From NCBI GenBank assembly GCA_028565635.1, contig JAOXYB010026202.1, forward strand, positions 1 to 15,801: a stretch of 15,801 bases of DNA, given 5' to 3'. Positions within the stretch are counted from its first letter, which is position 1. Each line of letters opens with the position of its first letter. Below, in pieces: positions 1 to 9,045 of the stretch. The notes beneath the pieces are model-generated. The model was not told the origin of the DNA. It saw only the letters and a list, made by a program, of their open reading frames with translations, and did no database searches. The translations under genes and the position numbers were made by a program. The DNA is from Phoronis ovalis. Its lineage: Eukaryota; Phoronida; Phoronidae.

Positions 1-100
1 CCCCATGTCAACAATTGTCAAACTTCTTCAAACCCCCTCCCCCCCCTATTTTGTTGACATAATTAATGGACGGCCCCTAATTTAAAATTATTTTTAGAAG
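1..100. repeat. Repeat-like edge with perfect inverted repeat and poly-C run
   Basis: ATGTCAACAA (5-14) is the exact reverse complement of TTGTTGACAT (51-60), and a C-rich run (about 33-47) lies between them. The block ends in a sequence resembling the termini of dispersed elements in invertebrate genomes. No coding potential is visible. It may be the inner end of a mobile element that begins outside the window. The family cannot be named from the sequence alone. Confidence 0.35.
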
Positions 101-182
101 TTGTATCACATCACATGATAATATATATAATAATTTTAAAACTTTTTGTAAACAGTTCAAACAATTCAGTTCAAGTTACATT

Positions 183-188
183 TTTATT
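183..188 (-). promoter_or_regulatory. Candidate PAXX poly(A) signal (AATAAA)
   Basis: The plus strand reads TTTATT, so the minus strand carries AATAAA about 340 nt after the PAXX stop codon (528-530). A weaker ATTAAA lies at 218-223. The interval 189-527 is then PAXX 3' UTR and shows no other structure I can support. Confidence 0.5.
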
Positions 189-527
189 GATACAATGATT
201 ATAAAGAAGAATTGCTGTTTAATACTTGATGGTTAAGACATTTAACAGTAACTAGTTCTATCAATATGTACACAAGAATGTATAGTATCATTGGTAAGAA
301 CACAGTGTTATGATCAAACTTAGAATTTTTGTTTCTCTTACTCTCCCATGCACTTTTTTGCTCCCCAACCCTACTCTTTTGCTTATCGTTAACAGTCAGA
401 ATGATGGATTTTGTTAGTTCATCCAACTTACTTAATAGTATAAGAAACACAACAAAAAACCATAAAAGATTTTTAAAACATTACTAAGATTTTCATTTAG
501 TCATTTGCATGCAAGCTTATTAAACAG

Positions 528-2533
528 TTAATCAAATACAACTCCTTGTGCTGCCTTTCTTTTTTTACTACCCGGATTAACCACGCTCATTCCGGGTTGT
601 TTTGGTCTCGGTTTTGCTTGTGTTTTCTTTTTACTAGCAGTTAAATCGAAGAAGGCTGCAGCACCTGCATTTCCATTGCTATCATTCTTTGCACTATCTA
701 AGTTTTTATTAGCAGATGCTAATTTGATTTCCAAGTCTTGTACAGTATCAACTAAATGGAATAAAGCATGCTGAAGTTCAGTTTTTTTATCTGCAGCACT
801 TGCTTCGAATAGTTCAAAATCCATCACCTCTTTTTCATTTTCCAAGCTTAGGGTTACTCTGTTGCCCACGCAACTGACATTGATATTACCAGCTGTTAAA
901 CAAGACCTGTAAAAAGCAGCTCATAGGAAAAGCATGTTTTGCAGTATTCAAAAATTGCCATGTTTTAGAGTCCAAATATGCAGGCAATTCATATGTCAAT
1001 TGTATATATATACGGTATACTGTTAATCTCTGAACCGGTCACTGCGGACACTATCTACTGAACTTAAAAATCAGTGTGCAATTTTTGATACACAAGAGGA
1101 AAAGTTTGACCTAAAATCCGTACTACAAATTCTGGATTTCTTCTTTCTTTGCTGCATTTTGATGTAAAAGACATGCTTAGATGTAATGATAGCAAATGTC
1201 GAAACAAGATAGCTACCTAGTATGAATTGATAAGTTTCAAAGGCTCCTAACTGCTAAAAAGTTATATTTGCTTGTTAGTTGTTTGTTCACCTTTTGAGGT
1301 ACATAGGTTTGGCTATATTTTGGCCTTTGTTAGATTTGTTGTATTATACTTTATTTACTGTTACTTATGGCTAAACTGTTCTGTGTTTTTTTGTTGTATG
1401 TGGTAACCATGTGCACCCCTTACACGAGCCTCATGATAACACCTCATCTGGATGAAAGGCCACCACTGTGTGATCATTTGATGAGTTGGTGCCTCATGTC
1501 TCAGGTTATATACTTTTTCTGTTGGCTACTTTGCCATTTTGGATGGGAATTTAAATACCAAAAACAATTTGCTCTCCAAGTGGATTCACAGGTAAAAAGC
1601 AAATTCACTAGATGAGCAATCTGTTTTGCTATGGAAATTCACATCCAAATGTTTAACATCTTTTATGAGAAGTCAAGTATTGGGAATTTCCAATATTTAT
1701 CGTTTTCATGGCATAACGTTTTGATGAATATTTTCTAATATAAAAATACTGCAAAATTTCTTTCTATTACACACTATAGTAGCAATATCTTTCATATGTA
1801 TATTTACATTTTTTTAATATCCCTGGCAAAGTCGTACCTGATTTTTTCTAAATAGCCTTTTAAAGTAGAAATTTCGATAATATCTTTGCGTGTTTCTAGA
1901 TCTTCTTCACTCAGCTTTAACCTCCATAACTCAATACCATCTGATACACAGATAACAAAACTATTATCCAATGCATGTGTAAAACACAAATATCTGGAAT
2001 AAGAAACCAAATATACTATCTCAGTTAATAATTATTTGGCAACGTCACTCTTCACTACAGGTTGTTCATTTCTTCCAAAAATACTTGTTCTCATCTTTTT
2101 CAATGTTGATCAAACTGAATGGGATTCTGCGACAACATATTCATGAAAGTGTAATAGGAATTTTAAATACATACAAGTTCCCCCTGCTCCATTGAAATAA
2201 CTTGGGGATAACAAACGCATAAACATAACTAGATAGCATTTAACAAAGGCACAGGATAACTGCAATTTTACCTTTTTACAGTCCAGAAAGTGTTAGACCC
2301 ATATTACACTACTAAATATTGGGCCTATAATTGTATTAATTTTTAATTATTACTTAATAATAGACTAGTAGTAGTAGGCTACTACTAGTATACTGTAGTA
2401 TAGACTATAGTATAGGCCCGGGGAAAATATTGAAGTTGTTTTTTGTCAATTTTTACCTTTTACCCTGACAATATGTGTTTTTGCAGATATCTCCAAGCTG
2501 ACAGTCAACAATCAAATTTGCAAATGTAGTCAT
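528..2533 (-). CDS. PAXX: PAXX, XRCC4-superfamily non-homologous end-joining factor
   Basis: Three coding exons on the minus strand, 2533-2457, 1993-1838 and 906-528, give 203 aa (human PAXX is 204 aa). Both introns are GT-AG in phase 2: K-AG|A-Y and I-AG|G-S. PAXX is known to bind Ku at DNA double-strand breaks and to stabilise the ligase IV/XRCC4 assembly in the nucleus. Residues 1-115 match the XRCC4-like head: RYLCFTH at 26-32, FVICVSDGIELW aligned with human FNLYVTDAAELW, then VTLSLENEKEVMDFELFEAS. A short helical segment (about 110-145) follows, then a Lys-rich linker. The C-terminal tail keeps the Ku-binding signature: VNPG, then a Lys/Arg patch and terminal GVVFD, with V200 and F202 in the places of human V199 and F201. 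The start at 2533 is the first ATG in frame with the spliced product. Exon 1 is poorly conserved and is the least certain part. Confidence 0.9.
907..1837 (-). other. PAXX intron 2 (931 bp), no further feature
   Basis: The donor reads AG|GTACGA on the minus strand at 1838/1837 and the acceptor TTTTTACAG|G at 907/906. A plus-strand open frame inside it (1367-1615) starts with a hydrophobic stretch but has no splice partners, promoter or recognisable homology, so the interval is treated as plain intron. Confidence 0.75.
2364..2389. repeat. Perfect 11-bp hairpin in PAXX intron 1
   Basis: ACTAGTAGTAG (2364-2374), loop TAGG, then CTACTACTAGT (2379-2389). The following 25 bases are also rich in TAGTATA/TATAGTATAG words. 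It lies in PAXX intron 1 (1994-2456). It could be a simple-sequence palindrome or a decayed foldback element. There is no evidence that it is transcribed as an RNA gene. Confidence 0.6.
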
Positions 2534-2704
2534 ATTAATCTTATGGGTTAGGAAACGAAATAACTAGGCAAAACTAAAGGAAAATCGGATTTCCCTGGGC
2601 GCAGACATTTTTAAGGAAATGACATCACATACATGCGTATTGGAATATCCGGAAATAATAATTGAATTAGGTCGACGTGTAATGTGTCTGTTTAAATACG
2701 TAAA
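2534..2704. promoter_or_regulatory. Compact divergent promoter, PAXX (-) / TJAP1-BEGAIN (+)
   Basis: Only 171 bp separate the PAXX start codon (2533, minus) from the first ATG of the opposing leader exon (2705, plus), so the two genes probably share this promoter. Visible elements are TGACATCA (about 2620-2627, CRE/ATF-like) and the 13-mer TGGGCGCAGACAT (2596-2608), which recurs with one change in the other divergent promoter of this window. There is no clear TATA box at a useful distance. Transcription start sites are not visible from sequence. Confidence 0.55.
2564..2608 (-). other. Upstream ORF in the PAXX 5' leader (14 codons)
   Basis: ATGTCTGCGCCC at 2608 opens a frame that reads MSAPREIRFSFSFA and stops at TAG, 30 nt before the PAXX ATG. 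No donor in the right phase (xx|GT, to join the A that begins exon 2) lies in this frame, so it is not an alternative coding exon 1. If the PAXX transcript starts upstream of 2608, this uORF would be scanned first and could lower PAXX translation. Whether it is transcribed is unknown. Confidence 0.4.
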
Positions 2705-2728
2705 ATGAAGAAGATTTCCGAAACCGTG
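2705..2728 (+). other. End of 5' leader exon of the TJAP1/BEGAIN gene
   Basis: ATGAAGAAGATTTCCGAAAC and a few more bases end in a consensus donor GTG|GTAAGT at 2728/2729. Joined to the next predicted exon (acceptor ATTTTACAG|T at 3633/3634), this ATG meets TAA at 3652-3654 after 14 codons. It is therefore best read as an untranslated leader exon with a uORF. The 5' boundary lies somewhere in about 2610-2704. Intron 1 (2729-3633) holds nothing else I can support. Confidence 0.45.
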
Positions 2729-3678
2729 GTAAGTTCCCGAGTAACTTTTTTATGCTAGTGTGTCACTGGATATAGTTATTATCCACGCTAATATAATATA
2801 TAAAGTTCCACGTAACTAAAACAGTTCTAGATGACAGATGCATCCTTCAAACTATACAAAGCCCGGGCATTCAATGCTTACATACATTTTAACCGGGATA
2901 TTAATACATGGATTGGGGTTATTTAAAGTGTTCGTGACATCCTGCTGATAACTTGTAACCAAAACGCTTTCTGCTTAACGCCAGTTGGGATACATGCAGT
3001 TAAGCTGAAAGTTGCTGCAGCTATCTACCAAATACTTTTGTCAGTATGTCACTCTAATTTGCATCTATTCTATCCTCAAGCCTGAGTATGTATTATTTTA
3101 TGTTGATAGTCTGATAAATCCTCATAAACAAATATATAAATAGTTTGGTTTGAAAATTTTTATTAGTTATCTTAATGCAATTTCAAGAGATTTCACAATC
3201 GTACCTGTTTTAGAAGTAAAGATTTGCAACTATGAGGAAAAACATTTTAAAATCTTGTTCCAGGATTTCATATGAACGATCAAAAGAAAGTATTCTGCTT
3301 CAACCAGGATATATCATTATATCATTAAGTTTTGAATGACTGTATATTAATAAAAATATTTTCAAAGATTAACAAGAATTTTAAGAATTTGGTTAAAAAT
3401 TGTGTCAGGAAATTTTCTGGACTGTTTCATGCACAAATACTAATGCATTTTGGATGCAACTGTAACATTTATGCATCCCATCTTGTTACATGAGCTTAAA
3501 CCGAAAATTTCCAACTGTTTTTGAATTTATGCTTAACATTGTGTGGTCGTTAAAGAAATGGTAAATTCTACTTTGAACTTGATTTCCAATTTAATGTTTG
3601 ACTTGACTTAATTCTTGTTGCATTATTTTACAGTATGAGCAAATGTTTCAATAAGTTCCCAAATTCTGCTGAAAAAGA

Positions 3679-6600
3679 ATGCAGCGAGCTATTGTTATAG
3701 TGCCTCGTATGACTTCAAGCTGCCAGGTATGTGTTTATCGCTCTGAGAAGCTATCTTGATTACTTATGTTATTGGGCCAATATAAAAAGTCTTTGAAAAT
3801 GACAAAAGGAGCTGGGGGTTTTCAAGATAATGTTGAATTTGTTTACAAAGCTCTGACATTAACTAACTTGTTTCAATCAATTGTTGCTTGATATCATTTT
3901 CCATTTAATGAGCAGTCCATGAAACAGACAGGTACACTGAATTCAAGGGATGCTGTAATAAATTTAATGTTGTTTTGGCAGGAAAGTAACAGGATTTAGA
4001 GTAACAATGTGCAGAGTAAGATTTCTGTTACCAAGTATTCCAGGCGATCTATTCTAATTTATATTTTGGTGTATGTTTTCTTGATTATATAAATAATTGG
4101 TTATTTTTTTAATATTGGTTATTCTTTAATATCTCACGCTGTTCTATTATTTTTTTATATAAAAAGCAAGGTTAAAGGAACAAGCTCGAAGCTATTATTC
4201 ATCTGACTTTATGTTGGTTTAAAAAGTATGATGCACAGCAAATATCATTATGTTAAATGATGAGTTTTGGCCATAGGGACTTGTACATTATTTAGACATT
4301 AGTTTGTCTCAGTTATTGATTGTGATATTTCATTTAATTTTCAGTATGATTGCAAATAGCATAGCTAATGTTGAAATTTTTTTGATTAGACTGTCTTCCA
4401 GTCTGAGTTACTGAGGTATGCGGCATAGATCTATATTTGTTTTACATACTTTTCCATTCATATCTGTTATTTTTGTTCTTGCAGACAAGTGTTAAAGTGT
4501 CTAAGCAACAGTATGAGGGAATCTTTCATTTTTAATTCTAATACTGTCTTTATTTTTAATCACACACTTTGTTTGATGGTGCTTGCTGTAACTAGAATTT
4601 AACCACCAAACATAGCAAAGTGAGACTATGTGGTATAAGGGTTTATGTGCTCCACCCTAATGCTTAATTAATAAATTTACCATTAGGCAAGACCAAAAAT
4701 AAACCTTGTTAAATGGGCGCGACTGCTTCAAATTTTGGCGTTTTTTATTTTATTTTTCTTAAAAACTTGTTTAAAGTGCCCAATGCACCACTTCAAATTT
4801 ATTGTAAAAAAATCAGAAAAGACAAAACCCAACTCGCACATATTATAAGGGTGCTTTCTGATTTAAAAGATTTTTTCTTTTCTTTTAACACTGAAAAAAG
4901 CCTGACCAGTTCGATTTTTAAGGAGGCAATTCGGCATATGGAAAATGAAATGCTACCATAGATGGAATATTTAAGTGTCTATTATTTCCTCCAAAATATC
5001 ACAAAGTATTGATTGCATTTTACATCTTGCCTTTTACAAATGAAAGTCCGTCCTCAATATAATAGCAAAATTTGATTATTACATTGTTGAAAATTAGATT
5101 CAGAGGTACAAAAATGTGGATGCAGGATGGTAAAATGTGAAGAAAACAACATATTGTGGCTATCACTCTGAAATACTTGTTGAAGGTACAAGCTAGTTGT
5201 GAATAATGGTAATACATAATGTATTTTTGTTTGTTCTTTCAGGATTGTGGCTGTAGCTGTTCAAGTTGTGCAAACAGTAATAGGTAGGATGCAAACAAAA
5301 ACAATTGTATTTATGGATTTTGTCTAATGTTTTTATTCTATCTTTATAGCCGTTTTACATATGCTAGTTCGCACATTAGTCATAGTTACAAATTCGATCT
5401 TATATGCATTTTTATTTTTGTTTCATCTTGTTAGTTAATTTGCTTTTGTAAATTTTTTGACACCTCACAGATCTATAAAAGATGCCATCAATATAAATTA
5501 CATTTTATATGTGTACAACGTATGACAGGCTTTGCTACTACTTTCAATTAAAATAAAATCCTTTCTGCACTGTTTTTTCGTACAATGTTGAATAACTCCA
5601 GGTGTCATTACAGCTTGGATTTGCACCATGAAATTGAGGAGCTGAAGAGCAAGCTGATGGACAGCAATTCCCGTATGTGCCAAATGGAACAAGATTTCAC
5701 TGAGAGCAGGCAGTATTCAGAATATGAAATCATCAAATTACAAGAGGATCTTTCCAAACAGAGAGACAAATACGAAAGGTATATTTTTGATTTAATGCTG
5801 ATTAAAACACCTCATAATTACCATAAAAATCCAGTAACTCCTTTCCAGAAGCATTCTTTTGTGAATTGCAAGACGAGGTAAAACTTAAGAATCTTAATAT
5901 AATAAAAAGTAGCTAAAAATTTTAAAATGAACTTTTTCTTTTAGACTGTATGACAGTTATAAAAAACTGCAAAAAGTAAATAATGATTTAGAGGACAATC
6001 TGCTGAAAGTGGTGAGTTAATTATTAAACAGTTAATTTTACTCAAAAATACTATACATTGACAAACTGTGTAAGTTCTAGCAGAGATGAAATTTTATATC
6101 CCTTCCTATAAATAGAGTTTAGTTCATAATTAGTTGAAGTGGTGCAAAAAAAAATTCACAGTAAGAGGGAAACTGTGAATATAGATGTGAAATTTGGATT
6201 TAGTGTTAATTGTTTTTGTGGTAGGTCACCAAGTTTGATGCTGAGAAAACAGGTTTACAGCGGGAAGTAGCTTCAATTACATCAAAACTAGTAGATGCTC
6301 GAATGACTATCACAGAGCTGGAAGAAGAAAATGTGAGTGTATACCATTTTTTAAGAAAAGACTCTGTCCGTAACACATATGTATATCAATTTTTTTTATT
6401 TATAGAACAACTAATTTGTATGACTGAAATTCTTAGTTAAAAGTGAAAACTTGATCCCCATTATAAATTTGTAAGTTGTTTTGCAAAAGGTTTAACTTTA
6501 TTTATTTTATATGAACTTCCCTCAAGTTGCTGTAAGAACTAAATGTCATGATCAATTTTTTTGAAGGAACTCAGCAATGAACTTATAACAAAGGAGTCAG

Positions 6601-7553
6601 TTGCAGTATTCTAGCTGAAGTAGTAACAGCTAACATAACTATTTTCTCTGTTTCTTGTAGGAAAGATATAGAAATGATTGCAATATTGCTGTGCAGATGC
6701 TTCATTGTAAACCTTCCAATTTTGTTGCTCAAAAATTAAATTCGGTGAGTATAATGTTCATTTAGAAACATACCTCTTTTTGCTTAAATTTGTATAATAT
6801 ATAATACATTCATATATATACATGGATATATGTGTGCGTGCGTGCACATACACACATACATATATGTGTGTGTGAGCACACGTGTGTGTATGTATATATG
6901 TGGATATACATTTATGTATATGTATATACGAGTGTGTGTGTGTATGTAGGTAGGTACGTACGTACGTACACTTGCACGCACATTCAGTATCTATCAGCAG
7001 TATGTCATTAAATTTCCACCACATTCTTTACTTATTTTGTTAGTAAGGCTGTTATTTAATTGTGAAATATTACTTATAAAAAGTAATCGTCTATATATAA
7101 GCAATTTCTCAAAAACTGATTTCTTTTTAGCTTCCACTGGATCTCCAAGAAAGGATTAAATCCACTATGACACGAGAGCAGCTAATGGGTTTAGAAGAAT
7201 CTCCTCCGCAAATAGAAACAAAAACTATTTGTGTTCCTATGGCAACATTTCCTCCCACCGCAATGGTTTATTCTGTTCACAAGCCAGTTGACAAAGAAGT
7301 GCCAGAAAAAGCAAATGTCAATACTGTTCCTATGACACTAGTTGCCAAAGTTTTAACACAGCCAGAACAGAATAAAAAAACTAGGAAAATGTACATATGT
7401 AGTAAATGTCACATAGATTATTTGGTGTGCGAAAAATCTGTGCAGACTTGTAACTCAAGAGAAATTGAAAAAGACTTTATTGGACGGATTTCTCCAAGTT
7501 TAAAAGTTCACAAACCAACAAGGACTCCGATAACTTCAGGATCTGAAATGTGA
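3679..7553 (+). CDS. TJAP1/BEGAIN: TJAP1/BEGAIN-family coiled-coil scaffold protein
   Basis: Seven coding exons, 3679-3726, 5243-5283, 5602-5778, 5945-6011, 6225-6332, 6661-6744 and 7131-7553, join in phase to 315 aa. Vertebrate TJAP1 (PILT, tight junction/trans-Golgi) and BEGAIN (postsynaptic density) bind the guanylate-kinase domain of DLG/PSD-95 proteins, and a similar cortical scaffold role is inferred here. Residues 35-147 are a coiled coil. The segment NDLEDNLLKV, then EVASITSKLVDARMTITELEEENERYRNDCNIAVQMLHC in several exons, runs parallel to TJAP1/BEGAIN (NERYRLDCNLAVQLLKC in TJAP1), followed by LPLDLQERI and VPMTLVAKVL (241-250), the counterpart of vertebrate VPTxVIAKVLEKP. The N-terminus (15-31) has six Cys, and YICSKC lies at 263-268. 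Vertebrate members are 550-600 aa and end in a conserved RKDSLTxAQ tail, which is missing here. The start is uncertain: ATG 3679 or the in-frame ATG 3709. Sequence fits TJAP1 slightly better, while gene order fits BEGAIN. Confidence 0.86.
3727..5242 (+). other. TJAP1/BEGAIN intron 2 (1516 bp), possible 26-nt cassette exon
   Basis: The interval starts with GTATGT and ends with TTGTTCTTTCAG. Inside it, TTTTTGTTCTTGCAG|ACAAGTG at 4484/4485 is a strong acceptor and CA|GTATGA follows at 4510. The 26-nt segment would shift the frame of the downstream coiled coil, so if used it is a poison or untranslated exon. An 82-codon open frame at 4713-4961 has no recognisable homology. The rest is AT-rich sequence without a feature I can support. 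Confidence 0.3.
6811..6980. repeat. TG/TA/CA microsatellite in TJAP1/BEGAIN intron
   Basis: Mixed runs of (TG)n, (TA)n, (CA)n, GTGC and later GTAG and GTAC tetranucleotides fill most of the intron between the exons ending at 6744 and starting at 7131. Alternating purine-pyrimidine sequence of this kind can adopt Z-DNA. Overlapping minus-strand open frames here, full of His, Thr and Tyr, are products of the repeat and not genes. Confidence 0.9.
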
Positions 7554-8045
7554 CTAGTGCATGAAGTTGTGGTCTAGAATAATGTTTATATGTTATTGTA
7601 TCAGGCACCCAGTGTTGAGGATTGACTGTCGACTTCAAAAATATCTACATTGTAGTATTCAATACATGCAAGTGTATATGTCATCACCAATCTGATAAAG
7701 ATGTTGAGTTTCTTGTTTTATAAAGAAATACTATGTTGTCAGTGGTTTGTAGTAACTATTGCCAGTGAAAATTGGTGCATTTTATAAAAAGTAATGTAAG
7801 TGAAGTTTGTCATATTGCATTGCTTTGTTTGTGCTATTTGTAAAACAGAAGCAATGTTGGATCGAGTTCATAGGTGAACTGCTGGATGTTGTGCACAGAT
7901 GAATGTTTTTGTAACAGAAGTGCCATGAATGACGATAAAGGGAACTATCCTGTGCTACAGTGTTGATCATAACTTTGATGCTAAGATTTTATTTATTTTG
8001 AAAGTTTCAGGTTGTTTCATTTTAGTTCATTGCTGAGTTTTAGGT

Positions 8046-8051
8046 AATAAA
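8046..8051 (+). promoter_or_regulatory. Poly(A) signal of the TJAP1/BEGAIN gene (AATAAA)
   Basis: A canonical AATAAA lies about 490 nt after the stop codon (7551-7553) and is followed by T-rich and GT-containing sequence (8051-8100). It gives a 3' UTR of about 0.5 kb. Confidence 0.6.
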
Positions 8052-8091
8052 CTTTTCCATTCTACCCCTTTCGTTATACATATTGTATATT

Positions 8092-8132
8092 AGTGTATCC
8101 AAACAGATATATTATATCTCTTTGGATACACT
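8092..8132. repeat. Long perfect hairpin just past the poly(A) signal
   Basis: AGTGTATCCAAA (8092-8103) pairs exactly with TTTGGATACACT (8121-8132). Inside, after a single C/C mismatch, AGATATA (8105-8111) pairs exactly with TATATCT (8113-8119) around one T. Nineteen base pairs in a 41-nt palindrome is far more than chance symmetry would give. It starts 41 nt downstream of AATAAA, in the convergent intergenic region. Candidates are a tiny foldback element, a 3'-end or pausing structure, or a small hairpin RNA. Confidence 0.85.
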
Positions 8133-8749
8133 TCAAGATATATTGTCAGGTTATTAACTGGGTTGTTTGCACATGTGCAAAATCAACTATAGTATGAGAG
8201 TTTGTAAGTTGCAGATAAAGTATCACTTCTTGATTAATGAGTATACAGAAGGTCTCACTTTTGGTGATATAATGCATGTTTCCACTGCTAGATTCGTGCT
8301 TTGTTGAATTCCTGTCCGCTTCAAACATGTAGACAATGACACAAGCTCTATCTACTGGGAATATAAAAATAAACAAAACATAGTCGGAGTTGTAGGCCTC
8401 ATTTCATTCAGTAAATGACACTCAAAATATGCAGACTATATAAGGCTAAAAATGAACCTAGCAATCAGTGATCTAACAATGGTCTAATTCTATACCACTA
8501 AAAGACTTGTGAACTAGGGAGAAAACTTGTGAACTAATGTCTAAACATCGGACAGTGAGATAATCCGCAGAGTAATATCTCAGTTACTATCTATGCATTC
8601 TTCTTAAATGCTAAACTGTTTGGTTATCATGTGTCACTTGTCCATGAATTTGGAAGTAAAATTGTCATGACGCAGTTGCACATACTATAAAGCTATCTGC
8701 TTAGGCAGCAATCCTCAACATTTACAAAAGACTACATGTAGCACATAGT

Positions 8750-8755
8750 TTTATT
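8750..8755 (-). promoter_or_regulatory. Candidate WDR25 poly(A) signal (AATAAA)
   Basis: Plus-strand TTTATT gives minus-strand AATAAA about 290 nt beyond the WDR25 stop codon (9046-9048). No closer canonical hexamer was seen, so this is the best candidate for the WDR25 3' end. Confidence 0.5.
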
Positions 8756-9045
8756 TTACAGTATAATATAAACAGTCATATTACCTTAATAAAACATGGC
8801 CAACCCTATAAAATGAAAAAAAGAAATATTTGATTTCACAGAAGTTTGAAATAGCATGGAGGACAAATGTAAAACAAGGTTTTCTATGCTAATTTCTAAT
8901 GGACGAATATAATAAGTTACGTGGTTAGAAGTCTTAGAAACCATAAATTGGTTGCTATATTATCACAAATACTTTTCCAGTTGAAAAGCATAATATGGCA
9001 ATATTTTGTAAAAGTGTTCAACAGTCCAGTTTTAACATATCTAAA

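Larger units (their letters stand above)
7554..9045. other. Tail-to-tail interval between TJAP1/BEGAIN and WDR25
   Basis: About 1.5 kb between the two stop codons. It holds the 3' UTR and poly(A) signal of the plus-strand gene (to about 8070), a perfect hairpin (8092-8132), and the WDR25 3' UTR with its poly(A) signal (8750-8755). ACTTGTGAACTA occurs twice (8505-8516, 8525-8536). Minus-strand open frames at 7782-7970 and 8146-8376 have no recognisable family. No RNA gene was seen. Confidence 0.6.

Noticed and set aside
1367-1615. 82-codon plus-strand open frame with a signal-peptide-like start
   Set aside because: It lies wholly in PAXX intron 2, has no homology I recognise, no supporting splice sites and no promoter or poly(A) context. 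AT/T-rich intron sequence often yields hydrophobic frames.
2564-2608. MSAPREIRF frame as the real PAXX first exon
   Set aside because: No GT donor in the required phase before its stop. The exon at 2533-2457 has a good donor in the right phase and gives a total length close to human PAXX.
4256-4410. ATGATGA followed by CTGA, resembling C and D boxes of an intronic snoRNA
   Set aside because: The boxes are about 140 nt apart, too far for a C/D snoRNA, and no terminal stem flanks them.
4713-4961. 82-codon plus-strand open frame
   Set aside because: It sits in the middle of TJAP1/BEGAIN intron 2, low in complexity (Phe/Lys rich), without recognisable motif or matching splice sites. It could be a remnant of a mobile element, but nothing supports that.
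6758-7024. Two overlapping minus-strand frames rich in His, Thr, Tyr and Ile
   Set aside because: Translation products of the TG/TA microsatellite, on the opposite strand to the host intron.
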